Source: Prevotella sp. S7-1-8 (GTDB lineage: Bacteria > Bacteroidota > Bacteroidia > Bacteroidales > Bacteroidaceae). From it: a stretch of DNA of 64,000 nt. The stretch covers positions 1 to 64,000 of the forward strand of contig NZ_JRNC01000033.1 of NCBI RefSeq assembly GCF_000758925.1. The letters run 5' to 3'. The notes beneath the pieces were generated by a model that searched no databases, was not told where the DNA came from, and saw nothing but the letters and a program-made list of their open reading frames with translations. Position numbers and translations under genes: made by a program. Below are positions 34,819-44,973 of this stretch, piece after piece (the stretch's first letter is position 1; each line of letters begins with the position of its first letter).

Positions 34819-35903
34819 TCAAAAAACTGAAAAAATTTACGTTGCAAACTATAGCCGGGGCAAATATTGTCACTGTTATCGTGATGCTCGCCATGGGCTA
34901 TTCGGATAGGCTCGATCCAGCGTCGTTCCCCATCTTGAGCAAGGGAGGGCTGGCGTTTCCTGTTTTCTTGATGCTCAACTTCGCGTTTCTCGTGTTTTGG
35001 ATATTTTTTAAAACGAGGTGGGCGATTATCCCATTTGCCGGATTTTTGCTGTGCTACGGACCGATTAGGATATACTGCCCACTCAACATTACGCATACGC
35101 CACCCCACGATGCCATCAAGGTGCTGTCTTACAATGTATGGCTATTCGCCGGATGGGAAACCCCGGGAAACAAGCCCAACCCCATACTGGAATATATCAA
35201 GGAGCAAGACGCGGATATCGTTTGCCTGCAAGAATCCAATCTTACGGAGATAAACAAAGCCAAGGTTGACTCGGCCCTCAACCCCATCTACCAGTATCGG
35301 GACACCGCCATGCACCAAGCGGGCGACTGTATATCAATTTACAGCAAGTTCCCAATCCTGTCAAAGGAGCGTATCATGTACGAATCTAAAGGAAACTTGA
35401 GTGTCGCTTTTAAATTGATGGTGAAAGGGGAGGAGGTGTTGGTGGTGAACAATCACCTGGAAACCACGGGGTTGACAGTGGAGGACAAAGACCGATTTAA
35501 AACGATGATGAAAGGTGAGATGAAAGTGGATACGGCAGGGATGACATCCAAAACGCTCATCAACAAACTCAGCAAGGCCATGTCCATACGAGCGCGCCAA
35601 GCAGAGGCCGTGGCGCGCTACGTGGCCTATCACGGCGACATGCCAGTCATCCTGTGCGGCGATTTTAACGACAGCCCCATCTCGTACGTTCGAAGAACTA
35701 TCGCCAAGGAACTGACCGACTGCTATGTGGAGGCAGGAAACGGCCCAGGTATCAGCTATCATCACAACGGGTTTTATTTTAGAATAGACTATATCATGTG
35801 CTCGGCTCATTTTGAGCCAGTTGTCTGTCGCGTGGACAATAAAATAAAGACATCCGACCATTATCCTATCATTTGCTGGATGAAAAAACGCCATAAACCG
35901 TAA
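34815..35903 (+). CDS. Endonuclease/exonuclease/phosphatase family membrane-anchored protein
   Basis: 362 residues. Three hydrophobic spans fill the first 90 residues. The EEP catalytic domain follows, with VLSYNVWLF, the metal-binding Glu in DIVCLQESN, VNNHLETTG, the GDFNDSP motif, and the final SDHYPI with its His. The fold hydrolyses phosphodiester or phosphomonoester bonds. Membrane-bound members may act on lipids or extracytoplasmic nucleic acids, and the substrate is not inferable. It starts inside the last codons of the rhomboid gene and is translationally coupled to it. Confidence 0.88.
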   Translation: MIKKLKKFTLQTIAGANIVTVIVMLAMGYSDRLDPASFPILSKGGLAFPVFLMLNFAFLVFWIFFKTRWAIIPFAGFLLCYGPIRIYCPLNITHTPPHDAIKVLSYNVWLFAGWETPGNKPNPILEYIKEQDADIVCLQESNLTEINKAKVDSALNPIYQYRDTAMHQAGDCISIYSKFPILSKERIMYESKGNLSVAFKLMVKGEEVLVVNNHLETTGLTVEDKDRFKTMMKGEMKVDTAGMTSKTLINKLSKAMSIRARQAEAVARYVAYHGDMPVILCGDFNDSPISYVRRTIAKELTDCYVEAGNGPGISYHHNGFYFRIDYIMCSAHFEPVVCRVDNKIKTSDHYPIICWMKKRHKP

Positions 35904-35928
35904 AAAATGAATAAATAAGACCTTAACC

Positions 35929-35960
35929 TTGCTTAAAAAGTCAAAAAAGTAGTATCTTTG
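35929..35960 (+). promoter_or_regulatory. Promoter of secDF
   Basis: TTG at 35929-35931 and TATCTTTG at 35953-35960, 21 bases apart. The leader is about 65 bases. Confidence 0.65.
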
Positions 35961-36031
35961 CATGTCATCTATGCAAAGTATCTTTATGCGTCATCAAAGT
36001 GAAATAATAGAAAATAAATATCAACAATAAA

Positions 36032-39000
36032 ATGCAAAACAAAGGAATTGTAATTGTAACCGCCGTCTTACTGACGCTTGCAAGCATCTTTTATTTGTCT
36101 TTCTCGTTCGCCACGAGATACTATGACAAGCAGGCTGCCAAGCTCGGCGACCCCATCGCGCAACAGGATTATAAAGATTCCGTGAAGTATTTGGGAATTT
36201 ACAGCTATCAGAAGTGTCTCGAAACGCAAATTGGTCTCGGTTTGGACTTGAAAGGAGGAATGAACGTTATCCTCGAGGTTTCCGTACCCGACGTGGTGGA
36301 CATGCTCGCCGATCACAAGACCGACGCCGCCTACGCCAAGTCCATGAAAGAAGCTCGCCAAAAGCTCGAGACAACGCAAGGTGACTTCATCTCGCTGTTT
36401 GTCGACGCCTATCACAAGAATGCCCCCGGGCGTAGATTGGCGGAAGTGTTTGCCACGCAGCAGTTGCAAGGCAAAGTATCGCCCACAAGCACTGATGGCG
36501 AGGTGGAGAAAGTGCTGAGATCGGAGGTCGCATCGGCCATCGACAACTCTTTCACGGTGGTGCGCACCCGTATCGACCAGTTTGGCGTGGTGCAGCCCAA
36601 TATCCAAAAAGTGCAAGGCTCGGAAGGACGCATCATGGTGGAAATGCCAGGCATCAAGGAGCCGGAGCGTATTCGTAAGTTGCTTCAAGGCAGCGCCAAT
36701 TTGGAGTTTTGGGAGACCTTTAACGCGGCTGAGATAATTCCGTATCTTACGCAATTGGATACACGATTAGCCAATGGAGACAACGCTTCTTCAGACGTGG
36801 CGGACTCTGCCAAGGTGGAAAACAAAGGCAATGTGGCCGCAACAACAGCCAAACCTAAGTTTCAACTCAAGAAAAAGAGCAAAAAACAGGATATAAATAC
36901 TACGCCCGACGCCCAGTTGGAGCAAGCCAAGAAGGTGCATCCACTGCTCGCCATGCTGCAAACGGCAGGTGGACAGAGCCTTAGCGTGGTGGGATACGCA
37001 AGCGTTAGGGACACCGCGAATATAAACAAGATTATCTATAGCGAGCTTGCCAAGCAAGTGTTGCCGACCGACTTGAAACTCCTTTGGAGCGCGAAACCAG
37101 CCGATGGCATCTCCGCAAAAAACATATTCGAGTTGCACGCCCTCAAGGTTACGACCACCAATGGACGCGCGCCATTGGAGGGCGATGTGGTGACGGAGGC
37201 GTCAGACCAGTTTAATCATCTTACCGGCCAACCGGAGGTGAGCATGACAATGAACTCTGAAGGCGCGCGGCGTTGGGCCGAGTTGACCAAGGCCAACGTA
37301 GGAAAAGCTATCGCCATTGTGCTTGATGGCGTGGTTTACTCCGCTCCGCGAGTGAACGGAGAAATATCCGGCGGACAATCGTCCATCAGTGGCAACTTCA
37401 CAGTGGAGGACACCAAAGATTTGGCTAACACCTTGAAGTCGGGACGTATGCCCGCCCCTGCACACATCGTACAGGAAGAAGTGGTTGGGCCTACGCTTGG
37501 AGCGCAATCCATACAGCAAGGTGTTATATCATTCATTATAGCCTTCGTGCTGCTCATCATCTACATGCTCGCCATGTATAACGTGATACCTGGCTCAATC
37601 GCCGTGGGTGCATTGCTTGTCAATGTCTTTTTCACGCTTGGCATTCTGACGTCTTTTCAAGCCGCGCTCACCATGTCGGGTATCGCCGGTATGGTGCTGT
37701 CCCTCGGTACCGCGGTAGACGCCAACGTGCTGATTTACGAACGCATAAAAGAAGAATTGCGTGCCGGCAAGGGCATGAAACAAGCTGTCAGCGCTGGATA
37801 TAGCAATGCGTTCTCAGCTATTTTCGACTCCAACTTGACATCATTGATAACCGGTGTCATACTCTACGTGTTTGGTACAGGTCCTATCCGCGGCTTCGCC
37901 ACAACATGGATCATCGGCATTGTATGCTCATTCTTTAGCGCTGTTTATCTCACTCGTCTCGTTTACGAGTACAAACTGAACAAGGACAAGTGGCAGAACC
38001 TCAAATTTTGGACTGGCATCTCCAAGAATTTGATGCAAGGTACGGACTTTAAGTTTATGTCAATGTACAAAACCACCTTTACGGTAGCCATCGTTGCCGT
38101 GGTGGTATTCTGTGGCAGTTTCTTCGTTCGAGGTCTTGCCAAGAGCATCGACTTTACCGGTGGTCGCAACTATGTCATCGTATTCGAGAAGAACACCCAG
38201 CCCGAACAAGTGCGCGATGTGTTGACAAAAACCTTCCCCAAGGCCACTACCAGCGCATTGTCATTGGGTACCGACAATAAGACTATTCGTGTCTCGACCA
38301 ACTACAAGATAGAGTCCAACAGCCCTACCGTGGACGATGAGACGGAAGAGATGCTCTATAAAGGATTGAAAAACGCGGGATTGGTGACCCAAAAGAATGT
38401 CAACGATTTCAAAAATCCTGATATTAGACAGGGAGGTTCCATTATAAGCTCATCCAAGGTAGGACCCTCAGTGGCCAAGGATGTGACGTACGGGGCTATC
38501 ATCAGTGTGCTCATAGCCTTGATAGCCATATTCCTTTACATACTGCTTCGTTTCCGTAACGTGGCCTTCTCCGTGGGCTCCACCGTGGCATTGGCTATCG
38601 ACGCCCTCACCGTTATTGGTTTGTTCTCGTTGCTACAAGGCTTGTTGCCATTCTCGCTTGAGGTCGACCAGACTTTCATTGGCGCTGTGCTGACCGTTAT
38701 CGGCTACTCTATCAATGACAAAGTGGTGGTGTTCGACCGTATCCGAGAAAACCTAAAGCTACATCCCAAGCAGGATATCCAGATTCTGTTCAATGATTCT
38801 ATCAACCAGACCTTGGCTCGTACAATCAACACCTCGCTATCAACGTTGATCGTGTTGCTCTGTATCTTGTTCCTTGGTGGCAAGAGCATTCAGCCATTTG
38901 CCTTTGCTATGTCGTTAGGTGTGGTGTTCGGAACTTTGAGCTCCATCTTCATAGCGTCTCCCATCGCATATCTCGTGATGGGCAAAAAAATACGGAATCG

Positions 39001-39043
39001 CCTGCAAGGCCAAGAGGCGAACGCGGTGGCGCAGACCGTATAA
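36032..39043 (+). CDS. secDF: Protein translocase subunit SecDF (fused)
   Basis: 1003 residues joining SecD and SecF in one chain, as usual in Bacteroidota. The SecD half has one N-terminal span, the GLDLKGGMNVILEV motif, the large periplasmic P1 region and five more spans (LGTAVDANVLIYERIKEELRAGK carries the conserved Asp). A Lys-rich segment with a Gln/Lys run (LKKKSKKQ) sits within the periplasmic domain. The SecF half starts near 680 with FTGGRNYVIVF and ends with a second six-span set (VIGYSINDKVVVFDRIRENLK). It uses the proton gradient to help SecYEG export proteins. It is monocistronic. Confidence 0.96.
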   Translation: MQNKGIVIVTAVLLTLASIFYLSFSFATRYYDKQAAKLGDPIAQQDYKDSVKYLGIYSYQKCLETQIGLGLDLKGGMNVILEVSVPDVVDMLADHKTDAAYAKSMKEARQKLETTQGDFISLFVDAYHKNAPGRRLAEVFATQQLQGKVSPTSTDGEVEKVLRSEVASAIDNSFTVVRTRIDQFGVVQPNIQKVQGSEGRIMVEMPGIKEPERIRKLLQGSANLEFWETFNAAEIIPYLTQLDTRLANGDNASSDVADSAKVENKGNVAATTAKPKFQLKKKSKKQDINTTPDAQLEQAKKVHPLLAMLQTAGGQSLSVVGYASVRDTANINKIIYSELAKQVLPTDLKLLWSAKPADGISAKNIFELHALKVTTTNGRAPLEGDVVTEASDQFNHLTGQPEVSMTMNSEGARRWAELTKANVGKAIAIVLDGVVYSAPRVNGEISGGQSSISGNFTVEDTKDLANTLKSGRMPAPAHIVQEEVVGPTLGAQSIQQGVISFIIAFVLLIIYMLAMYNVIPGSIAVGALLVNVFFTLGILTSFQAALTMSGIAGMVLSLGTAVDANVLIYERIKEELRAGKGMKQAVSAGYSNAFSAIFDSNLTSLITGVILYVFGTGPIRGFATTWIIGIVCSFFSAVYLTRLVYEYKLNKDKWQNLKFWTGISKNLMQGTDFKFMSMYKTTFTVAIVAVVVFCGSFFVRGLAKSIDFTGGRNYVIVFEKNTQPEQVRDVLTKTFPKATTSALSLGTDNKTIRVSTNYKIESNSPTVDDETEEMLYKGLKNAGLVTQKNVNDFKNPDIRQGGSIISSSKVGPSVAKDVTYGAIISVLIALIAIFLYILLRFRNVAFSVGSTVALAIDALTVIGLFSLLQGLLPFSLEVDQTFIGAVLTVIGYSINDKVVVFDRIRENLKLHPKQDIQILFNDSINQTLARTINTSLSTLIVLLCILFLGGKSIQPFAFAMSLGVVFGTLSSIFIASPIAYLVMGKKIRNRLQGQEANAVAQTV

Positions 39044-39098
39044 GCCAATGCTATGATAGTTTAAACGCACTTCTTTCCAAAAAGTGCATCATATCAAT

Positions 39099-39143
39099 AA
39101 AAGCCATCTCCCACGTTTTCAAATGAGGTAGATGGCTTTTGTT
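39099..39143. terminator. Terminator after secDF
   Basis: An 11-bp stem AAAAGCCATCT (39099-39109) with AGATGGCTTTT (39130-39140), 20-base loop, then TTTT-rich sequence. A small hairpin GCACTT/AAGTGC at 39067-39086 precedes it. Confidence 0.7.
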
Positions 39144-39460
39144 TTGATTGTTGGTAGTCTGATAATTTGCTCATTTTTTGCGCTTTATCAAGGCAAGCAG
39201 AAGTTATTTCCGTCTCTTGCCAAGATAAACAGGCAAAACACAATGGTATTTAGTGGAATTAAGCTAATGTAGAAACATATATAGCTTGAGAATAAAAATG
39301 GCTTTACATTAAAAGACAATGTAACGAAGCCTATAATTTGGTATCTCTTTTAATATATAGATATAAAGAGATTTTAGTGCCAAACTATTGCCAATTTCAT
39401 ACAAAAAAGCCGTAATAGCTTGACAAACAAGAAACATGCACGAGACGATTATGTTTCATG
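39144..39460. other. AT-rich convergent spacer
   Basis: No gene. GAAACAT (39431-39437) and ATGTTTC (39451-39457) form a hairpin that could end the leftward rdgB-type transcript. A longer imperfect dyad around 39342-39400 (TTTGG...CCAAA) is visible. Confidence 0.35.
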
Positions 39461-40060
39461 TCACATGCCTTTCAGATGCGCTGCTAACATTCTTACGGCT
39501 TTCGCGCGATGGCTTATTCGATTTTTGACCTCTTCGCCAAGCTCTGCGAAACTCTTGTCATAGCCCTCTGGTATGAACAACGGGTCGTAGCCGAAGCCCT
39601 CTGTGCCGTGTTTTTCGGTGTCTATTCGGCCACGCACCTCGCCCTCGAATTGATATTCCCTGCTACATAGAGCGTTGTCTCCCTCCATCGTTATAAGCGA
39701 TATAACCGTTCGGAAGCGAGCCTTGCGATTGGCTTTACCATCAAGCTCACGCAGCAATTTGGCTATGTTGGCCTCGCTGTCGTGGTCTGTTCCATCGGCA
39801 TAGCGTGCCGAACGCACTCCTGGCGCTCCCCCGAGAGCCTCCACCTCAAGTCCCGTGTCATCGGCGAAACAATCAAGATGATAATGGTCAAAAACATACT
39901 CGGCCTTGAGATGCGCGTTTTCCTCAAGGGTGTTTCCCGTTTCTGGAATGTCCACGTGACAACCAATGTCAGCCAATGACACTATGTCAAATTCATGGCC
40001 GAGTATTTCTCTTATTTCTTGCAATTTATGCTCGTTATTCGTGGCGAATACTATTTTCAT
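39461..40060 (-). CDS. rdgB: Non-canonical purine NTP pyrophosphatase (RdgB/HAM1)
   Basis: 199 residues, standard length. It opens with [20 protein letters not shown] (the substrate-phosphate loop S/TNN-K). It also contains [24 protein letters not shown]-like sequence with the metal-binding Asp pair, and [33 protein letters not shown] near the end. It hydrolyses dITP, XTP and ITP to monophosphates and keeps damaged purines out of DNA. It is downstream of yitT and leuS on the same strand with a 58-base gap, so it is probably in one leftward operon. Confidence 0.94.
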   Translation of the reverse strand: MKIVFATNNEHKLQEIREILGHEFDIVSLADIGCHVDIPETGNTLEENAHLKAEYVFDHYHLDCFADDTGLEVEALGGAPGVRSARYADGTDHDSEANIAKLLRELDGKANRKARFRTVISLITMEGDNALCSREYQFEGEVRGRIDTEKHGTEGFGYDPLFIPEGYDKSFAELGEEVKNRISHRAKAVRMLAAHLKGM

Positions 40061-40118
40061 ATCTATTTTAACGCTTAAAGTTTAGAGATGGTGGCGATGG
40101 ACAAGTGGCATAAGTCCA

Positions 40119-41078
40119 TCATTCCAATGGAGGAGCTGTTTTTTGCCCTTGCCTTTTCTTTGGAATTTTCACCTTTATATTTTCAAACCCCTCGCCGTAA
40201 ACGCCAATGACAGAGCTTTGGCTCACAAAGGCGTTGGGGTCGGTTGTTTTAATTAGCCTGAATATCAATTGGCTCTCGTTCTTTCGGGCCAGCAAGCATA
40301 TCACTTTGATTTCTTGACCGGTGTACCATCCGTGTCCATCGAGTATGGTCAGACCATGATCGGTCTCCTTGGATAATATCGTGGCGATCTCCTCGTGCTT
40401 TCTCGAATATATCATGAACTGAACCGATTGCCGTTGCCTGCTGTGCACGAAGTCGAGCATGGAACATTCTATAAAGATAGTGCAAAAGCCGAAAACCACC
40501 TTGTGAGCCCTTTGTGCCATATCGCCAAACTGTGGAAAAAAGAAGCAGCTGCTTACTATAAACACGTCTATTAGGATAAGTACTTGCCCTAATGAGAGGT
40601 CTTTGTATTTATTCACCACGGCCGCTATGATGTCCGATCCACCTGTGCTGCCATTGTTCAGAAACACGATAGCGAGCGAGCTTCCCGTCAAACAGCACCC
40701 GATAACCATAGACATGAAGTCCTGTCCTTCGCCTAACATCTTGATGAATGAGCCGTCAGGGTTCACTGGCATAAGCTCTTGCGCATATTTAAGCATGAAG
40801 TAAAGCGCGAAGATGGCGTATATCGTTTTCATCATGAACCTTACCCCAAGCACTATCAATGCCATGATTAGGAGTGACAGGTTGATAATTATATACGTGT
40901 ATTCTATCTTAAATCCTGTCGCGTAGAATATGATGGCCGACATGCCAGTAACGCCACCCGTTACTATTTCATAGGGCATCAAAAAGATGGTAAACGCGCT
41001 GGTGTAAAGCAACAAGCCAAGAGTGATGAACACATAGTCTTTTACTTCACCGATGATAAATTGTTGTCGACTGTTCAT
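40119..41078 (-). CDS. YitT family membrane protein, paralogue 1
   Basis: 319 residues. Five or six membrane spans ([20 protein letters not shown], then [15 protein letters not shown] and others) include the glycine-rich [18 protein letters not shown] loop typical of YitT. A cytoplasmic DUF2179 domain follows ([34 protein letters not shown]) and ends [19 protein letters not shown]. The transported substrate is unknown. Its start overlaps the leuS stop by four bases. A second copy of the same family lies at 61947-62894. Confidence 0.87.
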   Translation of the reverse strand: MNSRQQFIIGEVKDYVFITLGLLLYTSAFTIFLMPYEIVTGGVTGMSAIIFYATGFKIEYTYIIINLSLLIMALIVLGVRFMMKTIYAIFALYFMLKYAQELMPVNPDGSFIKMLGEGQDFMSMVIGCCLTGSSLAIVFLNNGSTGGSDIIAAVVNKYKDLSLGQVLILIDVFIVSSCFFFPQFGDMAQRAHKVVFGFCTIFIECSMLDFVHSRQRQSVQFMIYSRKHEEIATILSKETDHGLTILDGHGWYTGQEIKVICLLARKNESQLIFRLIKTTDPNAFVSQSSVIGVYGEGFENIKVKIPKKRQGQKTAPPLE

Positions 41079-43957
41079 TTGAGTACGAAATTTATTATTT
41101 TTTTAGGGACAATGATGGTCTTCACAATGTTTTTTCCCGCTATATATTTTTGTGTTCGCTCATCTTTCATCACTTGTTCCTGTATAGATTCCTTACTGTC
41201 ATCCACGCCAAATACCATTTGAAAGCGAGCCTTGCCGTTGAAGCTTATGGTCATTTGCATCTCATTTTCCACCATGAAGGCCTCGTTCCATTTCGGCCAT
41301 TCTGCGTCACAAACGCTGTCCTTTTGGCCCAGTCGCTCCCACAATTCCTCGGCTATGTACGGTGTGAAAGGCGCGATGATGGTCACGAGCAGCTCCAGCA
41401 GTTCCTTGCTGTGGCACTTTTGCTGTCCCAGCTCGTTCACGCAGATCATAAAGGCGGATATGCTCGTGTTGTACGAGAAAGTCTCTATGTCGGCCGTCAC
41501 CTTCTTGATGAGCTTGTGCACGCTTTTCAAGCTGTCCTTGGATGGTGCCGAATTGTCCACTAAGCACTCACCCGTGCGGTTATCGAAAAACAAGTTCCAG
41601 AACTTGCGTAAGAATCTGAAACAGCCATCTATACCGTTTGTATCCCACGGTTTGCTGGCCTCCACGGGTCCCAAGAACATCTCGTACAGGCGCAGGGTGT
41701 CGGCACCATAGTCGCGGATAATGTCGTCAGGGTTCACCACGTTGTACATGGATTTCGACATTTTCTCCACCGCCCAGCCGCACACATAGTTGCCATCCTC
41801 GCAAATAAACTCCGCGTTTTGGTATTCAGGTCGCCATTGTTTGAACGCTTCCATGTCGAGCATGTCGTTCTTCACGAGGTTTACCCACACGTGTATGGGT
41901 GTCACCTCTTTGTATTCTCCGCGCAGGTTGTAGCTCACGAAGACAGGTTTGTCCGCGGCGCTAAGCTCTTCCACGCGATACACAAAATTGCTTCGGCCCT
42001 GTATCATGCCTTGGTTCACCAATTTGTGGTAAGGCTCTTCCTCGAAGCTCACGCCCAAATCAAACAAGAATTTGTTCCAAAACCTGCTGTATATCAAGTG
42101 TCCGGTGGCGTGCTCGGTACCTCCCACGTACAAGTCAACCTGTCGCCAATATTGTGCGGCGGCTTTCCCTACCAACGCCTTGTCGTTCCGCGGGTCCATG
42201 TATCTCAGGTAGTATGCGCTCGAACCGGCAAATCCCGGCATGGTGTAGAGGTCTATCGGGAACACCGTACGCTCGTCAATCTCACTATTAAGCGTCACTT
42301 GTTTCCTCTTCGTGTCCCACGCCCATCGCTCGGCTCTGCCCAATGGCGGCTCGCCCATCTCGGTGGGTTTGTACTCCTTTATCTCCGGCAACTCGATGGG
42401 CAGGCACTCCTCAGGTATCATCTTGGGCATCCCATGGTCATAGTACACGGGGAAAGGCTCTCCCCAATAACGCTGCCGGGAGAATATGGCGTCGCGTATG
42501 CGATAGTTCACTTTCACCCTGCCTATACCCTTGTCGCTCACGAATTGCTTGGTCTTGGCTATCGCCTCGCTCACCGTCAAACCGTTTAGCGAGAATCCGT
42601 CCATGCCCCGTTTGCCCTTCATGGGCGAGTTTGTCACGATGCCTTCCTTGGCGTCAAAGCTTTCCTCCGACACGTCGGCGCCCTCTATAAGTGGTATGAT
42701 GGGCAGTCCGAAGTGCTTGGCAAAAGCGTAGTCGCGACTGTCATGGGCTGGCACTGCCATGATAGCGCCCGTGCCATATCCAGCCAACACATACTCAGAC
42801 ACGTAGATTGGTATTGCCTCTCCGGTAAGCGGGTTGATGGCGTTGGCGCCCGTGGGCACGCCAGTCACCTTGTGGTCAGACATCCTGTCCACCTCGGTGC
42901 GCTTCTTCACGTATTCCAAATATCTCTCCACCTCGGCTCGCTGGCTGTCCGTGGTCACTTGTCTCACATAGTCAGACTCTGGCGCGAGCACCATGAACGT
43001 CACGCCAAACATGGTGTCGGCGCGTGTGGTGAAAATCGTGATGGTATCAGTTTCTTGCGCCGTGCCGTCCTCGTTCTTTTGGATTTTGAATTTCACCTCT
43101 GCGCCCTCGCTGCGTCCTATCCAGTTTTTTTGTGTCTCGGTGATAGAGTCGCTCCACTCCACGGTGTTCAGACCATCGAGCAGTCGCTGCGCGTAGGCCG
43201 ATACCCTGAGGCACCATTGGCTCATCTTCTTCTGCACCACCGGAAATCCTCCGCGTTCAGACACGCCGTCCACAACCTCATCGTTGGCCAGCACGGTGCC
43301 CAGTCCGGCGCACCAGTTCACCGTCATCTCACCCCTGTAGGCTATGCGATAGTTCATCAGCGTCTCGGCTTGCCGTGTCTCGTCCATGGCGTTCCATTCC
43401 TCTGCGCTAAAAGCGATGGTGTCGTCGGTCTGCGCGGCGTGTATGCCGTTTGTCCCATCCGTTTCAAAATGCTTCACGAGAACGTCTATAGGCATGGCCT
43501 TCCGCAACTCCGTGTCGTAGTAAGAGTTGAACATCTTTTGGAACGCCCATTGCGTCCAGTGGTAGTATTTGGGGTCACAAGTGCGTATCTCCCTGTCCCA
43601 ATCGAACGAGAACCCCATCTTGTCCAACTGCTGGCGATAGCGATTTATGTTTTGTTCCGTGGTGACAGCCGGGTGCTGCCCCGTCTGTATGGCGTATTGC
43701 TCGGCCGGCAATCCGTAGGCGTCGTACCCCATTGGGTTGAGCACGTTGTAGCCTTGTTGCCGCTTGAAACGCGCGTAAATATCGCTGGCGATATATCCCA
43801 GCGGGTGTCCCACGTGCAATCCTGCCCCCGATGGGTAGGGAAACATGTTCAGAACATAGTATTTAGGACGGGATTTGTCTTCGTTCACATGATATGTTTT
43901 GCGTTGCGCCCATCTTTGTTGCCATTTCTCTTCTATTTCCTTAAAATTATAGTCCAT
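41075..43957 (-). CDS. leuS: Leucine--tRNA ligase
   Basis: 960 residues, the usual length with the editing CP1 domain. Class I signatures are HVGH (48-51, [14 protein letters not shown]) and KMSKS (about 732-736, EKMSKSMYN). The editing region contains [18 protein letters not shown] and [20 protein letters not shown], which remove mischarged amino acids. The C-terminal anticodon domain ends KKIINFVLK. It heads the leftward leuS-yitT-rdgB set, with a four-base overlap into yitT. On the plus strand a long open frame mirrors it but is a shadow. Confidence 0.97.
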   Translation of the reverse strand: MDYNFKEIEEKWQQRWAQRKTYHVNEDKSRPKYYVLNMFPYPSGAGLHVGHPLGYIASDIYARFKRQQGYNVLNPMGYDAYGLPAEQYAIQTGQHPAVTTEQNINRYRQQLDKMGFSFDWDREIRTCDPKYYHWTQWAFQKMFNSYYDTELRKAMPIDVLVKHFETDGTNGIHAAQTDDTIAFSAEEWNAMDETRQAETLMNYRIAYRGEMTVNWCAGLGTVLANDEVVDGVSERGGFPVVQKKMSQWCLRVSAYAQRLLDGLNTVEWSDSITETQKNWIGRSEGAEVKFKIQKNEDGTAQETDTITIFTTRADTMFGVTFMVLAPESDYVRQVTTDSQRAEVERYLEYVKKRTEVDRMSDHKVTGVPTGANAINPLTGEAIPIYVSEYVLAGYGTGAIMAVPAHDSRDYAFAKHFGLPIIPLIEGADVSEESFDAKEGIVTNSPMKGKRGMDGFSLNGLTVSEAIAKTKQFVSDKGIGRVKVNYRIRDAIFSRQRYWGEPFPVYYDHGMPKMIPEECLPIELPEIKEYKPTEMGEPPLGRAERWAWDTKRKQVTLNSEIDERTVFPIDLYTMPGFAGSSAYYLRYMDPRNDKALVGKAAAQYWRQVDLYVGGTEHATGHLIYSRFWNKFLFDLGVSFEEEPYHKLVNQGMIQGRSNFVYRVEELSAADKPVFVSYNLRGEYKEVTPIHVWVNLVKNDMLDMEAFKQWRPEYQNAEFICEDGNYVCGWAVEKMSKSMYNVVNPDDIIRDYGADTLRLYEMFLGPVEASKPWDTNGIDGCFRFLRKFWNLFFDNRTGECLVDNSAPSKDSLKSVHKLIKKVTADIETFSYNTSISAFMICVNELGQQKCHSKELLELLVTIIAPFTPYIAEELWERLGQKDSVCDAEWPKWNEAFMVENEMQMTISFNGKARFQMVFGVDDSKESIQEQVMKDERTQKYIAGKNIVKTIIVPKKIINFVLK

Positions 43958-44306
43958 TTGTCGTTTTCTTGGTTTGGGTTTATGCTTTCGTCGGTGTTAG
44001 CCAAAGATTAACACAAGTTTTATCTTTCACCATAAAATAAAATATATGCAAAGTTAATGCAAATAACATGATTTTCAAAGGAAAATCACAAAAATAAATC
44101 TATCGCGCGTCGATAAAACAACCATGTTTTTCAAGCGTGAGCGCATGTTTTTCAATAAAAATATAGGGGCCGTGCGACTGTGAGACTACATCTCGGGTAT
44201 ACTGTGACACCATGGTCACGTCAAGAATGGCAAGTTTGATATTCCTCCTTTTCTGTTAAAGACGATAAAACACACACACTTTCCGTATGATTTTTCATAA
44301 ATGTTA
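43958..44306. other. Upstream region of leuS and 3' side of the restriction-type ORF
   Basis: Contains the leuS promoter and two exact copies of CATGTTTTTCAA at 44123-44134 and 44144-44155, 21 bases apart (two helical turns). A short GTGAC/GTCAC dyad occurs near 44209-44221. No gene is seen. Confidence 0.4.
44049..44079 (-). promoter_or_regulatory. Promoter of leuS-yitT-rdgB
   Basis: On the minus strand TAACTTTG at 44056-44049 and TTTG at 44079-44076, 19 bases apart. The leader is about 85 bases. Confidence 0.65.
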
Positions 44307-44906
44307 TTATACTGTTTGGCTATATATTAGCTTTCGTATATTAATTTTTTTCAATTCAGCGTTGCCTTTAAACTGTTCCTCCAGCATGTTCACCCATGAA
44401 CCAAACAAGTCTGTTTCGTTGTACTCAAAGTCCCAATAATCAGAGATGTCTTGTAAAAGATCTTTATCAGGATTGTCCAATAAAGATTTTATTTCATCAA
44501 CTCGCCTTAAAAGATTGCCAACAATTTGGGGCAGGGGAGGGTTGAAAACAACGCCTTTGTATTCTTTGATTTTCCCGCCAGCGGAATAAAAGTCTCGCAT
44601 GTTTGAGCATAGCAACGAGTAATGTGAGCACAGCCATATCGCCACGTATTTATATTTAAGATTTGGATTTGCGCTGTACATGGATTTAAATAAGATAAAA
44701 GATCGATTGATCAAATTTCTTTTTATATCACTATCAATATCTGTAATAAACTTAAGGTTGGGTTCTACGGTTTCTCCCATCCACCAAGGCATTTGTATTT
44801 TATGCGATTTTTTGCCCTCCGCGATAAAAAACTGCCTAACTTGTTTTATCTTCTCTTTTTCTGGTAGCGATTTGGATAGATCGTATTCAGTGTGCGTTCG
44901 CGTCAA
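44307..44906 (-). CDS. Putative restriction-associated protein, probably frameshifted near its start
   Basis: 199 codons if read from a TTG at 44906 directly after an in-frame TAA. No ATG occurs until codon 39. A well-placed ATG exists instead at 44970, four bases after the methyltransferase stop. It reads MNMDSNYIAFQTEGTHDTD for 27 codons and then hits TGA inside the overlap with this frame. A single-base shift near 44889-44908 would join the two into one protein of about 225 residues. The body is soluble, rich in Lys, Trp and Tyr (QMPWWMGETVEPNLKF, LCSHYSLLCSNMRDF), with no family I recognise and no clear PD-(D/E)xK core. Position in the methyltransferase operon suggests the cognate restriction enzyme, perhaps inactivated. 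It is AT-richer than its neighbours. Confidence 0.5.
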   Translation of the reverse strand: MTRTHTEYDLSKSLPEKEKIKQVRQFFIAEGKKSHKIQMPWWMGETVEPNLKFITDIDSDIKRNLINRSFILFKSMYSANPNLKYKYVAIWLCSHYSLLCSNMRDFYSAGGKIKEYKGVVFNPPLPQIVGNLLRRVDEIKSLLDNPDKDLLQDISDYWDFEYNETDLFGSWVNMLEEQFKGNAELKKINIRKLIYSQTV

Positions 44907-44973
44907 TTAAACGGTCTGTGTCATGTGTCCCTTCTGTCTGAAATGCTATGTAATTGGAATCCATGTTCATGTT

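Noticed and set aside
42713-44011. Long open frame on the plus strand opposite leuS
   Set aside because: It mirrors the leuS reading frame, has no motif and arises from codon usage of the real gene.
44209-44221. Short GTGAC/GTCAC dyad as a terminator of the leftward restriction-type ORF
   Set aside because: Only 5 bp long with no T-run in the right direction.
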